Positions 61,637 to 64,000 of a stretch of DNA of 64,000 nt are shown here, piece by piece. Position 1 is the first letter of the stretch. Every line of letters starts with the position of its first letter. The DNA is from Gyrodactylus bullatarudis (taxonomy: Eukaryota > Platyhelminthes > Monogenea > Gyrodactylidea > Gyrodactylidae): contig SSNU01000075.1 of the NCBI GenBank assembly GCA_012064415.1, forward strand, positions 880,686 through 944,685, written 5' to 3'. The notes under the pieces were generated by a model. It was not told the origin of the DNA and did not search any database. It saw only the letters and a program-made list of their open reading frames with translations. Made by a program: the position numbers and the translations under genes.

Positions 61637-64000
61637 GAAAAAGATTAATCAGTGAAATTGAAAGTTTTCTCAAAACCCTTTCGGTGTTTCAAAAATGTTC
61701 CATTTTAATTTTGTCATTTCTCGTAGTAAAATTCATTGAAAAAATCTTGGCGCGTGTTCAAAAATTTTCATTCTCAATCGAAATTTTGAACAAACTCGAA
61801 AGCGTATGGTTTTATAGGAAAATATGCTTACTTTTAAATTATCTTCAAAATGAGATTAAGGCTGGAAAATTAGAAATATTTGACTTTCTCTAGTGTCCAG
61901 TTATTAATGCTTTCGAGCCTTTGTAGAAAGATTGTGAAATAATACCGCAAGTCAGTCCCATGAATGAATCTGACAAAAATTTATCCATTTTGGAATTTAG
62001 AAAATGTTCCACCCTTAAAACCTTTGAGCTCAAAAATTTTTATCGATTTTGTAGATTAGAAGCAATTAAATGCTGATATTCGGGACGTACATTAGACAAA
62101 GAATTCAAATTCACCCAAGAAAGTTCACAAAAAATCGAATTATTTGAAGGAAAATGAGTATTTCTTGGAAATAGCGGGTTACTCTCACCCTAGATGGGAA
62201 AATTCGTTCTTATTTAATTGCACTAAAAAATAACACCGATCCGACTGGTAGTAATCCCTAATCAGTGCGGGGATTATTATAAAACCTAAAATTTGATTGA
62301 CTCAGACATCTGAAGGTCTTTAGCTCAATGGTTGTAAGAAATATGTTTTAATTCATGTGATACTTAAAGTTGGCGCCATTGACATTTTTGTTTTTTTGAA
62401 GGTGGAACATGGATTAAACATTATTTTTCAGGCTCACCGATAAACTGAAACCAATTAAAGTTGATTCAATACATGATGACCGACGATAAATTAACACTCC
62501 AAAGCTTTTTCTATATATATGCCTCCTTCAACAACCAATTATATTCGAGCTTTTCAACATCCAATGAAAATCGAGATAGCAATTAGGAAACTTTTCTACC
62601 CAAGTTTTAGTTCTCTCCGTTTTCTCTATAATGATGAAAATCTAGACATCTTTGGAAAATCAGAATATTAAAGTAATTAGAACTAATCATAAAAATAAAG
62701 TAAAAATGGTAAGAATTTTATGATCTTGATCTTGAATAAAATAAAGATATAGCGGTCAGTTACAACTAGATCCTTTTCTCAAGCAATGAAATGAGCTCTG
62801 TCAAACCCTAGCCCACCTCGTCTCTCTGAGGAATGCTTAAGATCCTTATCTACTTAATAAGAGGACTTTGAATGTTTCATTATTTTATGTATGAATATCA
62901 AGCCGGTGTAATAGTCTAATGATAACCGGTGAATCAAAAGCTTTATTACTCAAATGATTGTTATTTTTACTGAAACAGATCGGCCAAATTTTTCAACTTT
63001 TCCCAGCTTTAATCACATTTTGAAGATTATCGATTAACTAAGCATTTTTTCCTATAAAACCATACGTTTTCGAGTTTATTCTAATATACAAAATCTTGAT
63101 TGAAGATGATAGTTTTTGAACATGCGCGAAGAATTTTTCAATGAATTTTACTACGAGAGAATTTTGAGTCATTTTTCATGTTGAAAGAAATTCCAAGGAA
63201 ATTGGGTAAATTTTAGGGAACATGAGAAATTTTCAAAAATGTGTTTTTCGCGGTTAAGACATCAATTCGGGGAAAATAAACTTTTGAATTACCCTACTAT
63301 GTATGAATCCCTAAGTTTTACAACCGGTAGAATTGATCTCGTGTTAGACAAAAGATTTGATTTCAGAGAATATCGTGTAGCAAAATCAATAAGTCCAAGT
63401 GGAAGTGTATGACTAAAGGCTGAATTGCATATTTTAGCAAGAAAATTATAGTTTGCAAGAAAGGTGAATTTTAAATAACAATCAAGAGGATATATGAAGA
63501 GTGTGTACTTTATACAACATACAAAGAAATTGTCTGCTTTTATGCTCTCATTTCTCTTGCTTATCTGGATATGCCTTCCTTATGTATGTCTTCTGAGAAG
63601 ATTATTGATGAGAAAAATGAATTTATTTTGTGGGTTACACTTTTTTTCGAATTTGTGAGCTAAAGCTCTTTTCCTCTGAAACAATTGCAGCTAAACTTGG
63701 ATCCCTCATCAAAGCCTTCTTTTAGACCTGCTATTTACAAGTATGTCAATGAATTTCTTTTTGAAAAATATATCAATTCGAAGCTTATTCTATGATCTCT
63801 TCATTAAAAAAAAACATCTCAAATTTTTCATCAATCATTCGAATTTGTTAAAGATTTTTTGTAATCCTACTCATGTTGCCCAGTTTTACCATTTGAAGAA
63901 AAAAAATCTGAAAAAAAATTTTTAGTGAAAAATCTGGTCATTTTTCTAATTTCAATTTGGCGCCAAAATCCCATTTTTTCAAACTTTAAGCCGAAAATCT
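61637..64000. other. Decayed repeats at the window end
   Basis: No supported gene. About 61,690-62,130 and 62,960-63,350 carry motifs of the abundant A/T-rich family (GAGCTCAAAAATTTTTATCG at 62,028; ACATTAGACAAAGAATTCAA at 62,090; GTGTTAGACAAAAGATTTGA at 63,341). 62,896-62,955 is a fragment of the 6,079 family (AAGCCGGTGTAATAGTCTAA). Open frames at 61,684 and 63,743 are within repeat-like sequence. Confidence 0.5.

Overview
This is an A/T-rich (about 70% by eye) nuclear segment of an animal genome. The genes are spliced with GT..AG introns and belong to metazoan families: Nemo-like kinase, XRCC1, SLC35A, GT92, and extracellular mosaic serine proteases with SRCR, C-type lectin, kringle, LDLa and PAN domains. 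I rebuilt the gene models by hand from homology, splice signals and frame continuity. At least 12 of about 51 introns are only 24-39 nt, which is extreme for an animal. From memory, dicyemid 'mesozoans' are reported to have introns this short. A CATIP-like ciliary gene argues against lineages without motile cilia, such as nematodes. The lineage remains an inference.

Layout. 1-427: 5' end of an unrecognised minus-strand gene that leaves the window. 428-9,572: no gene, but three foldback palindromes, a tRNA-derived SINE and a duplicated dispersed repeat. 9,573-12,621: a three-exon plus-strand gene of unknown function. 12,622-19,511: mostly decayed repeats. 19,512-36,195: two tandem minus-strand paralogues (gene A downstream, gene B upstream) encoding secreted proteins of about 1,200 residues. 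Their order is SRCR, C-type lectin, kringle, two LDLa, PAN, LDLa, SRCR, LDLa, SRCR, trypsin. Gene B keeps a full trypsin-like catalytic triad. Gene A has lost His and Ser and should be catalytically dead. A Tc1/IS630-type transposase gene with a degraded catalytic triad lies in a gene B intron, and a foldback element sits just inside another gene B intron.

36,522-39,618: CATIP-like gene (minus). 40,048-41,469: GT92 glycosyltransferase-like gene (plus), divergent from it. 41,852-46,404: XRCC1 (minus). 46,851-47,806: SLC35A nucleotide-sugar transporter (minus). 47,807-53,108: mostly repeats, including a decayed copy of the large palindrome and a gag-like fragment. 53,109-55,191: Nemo-like kinase (minus). 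55,192-60,375: no supported gene. 60,376-61,636: an intact mariner with TIRs and TA duplication. 61,637-64,000: decayed repeats.

The most unusual content is the paired active/inactive mosaic protease locus and the intron structure. Introns without insertions are tiny, and most long introns contain a recognisable repeat or transposon. The protease pair looks like an extracellular recognition-plus-proteolysis module, comparable in concept to clotting or complement-like cascades. That role is inferred from domains only.
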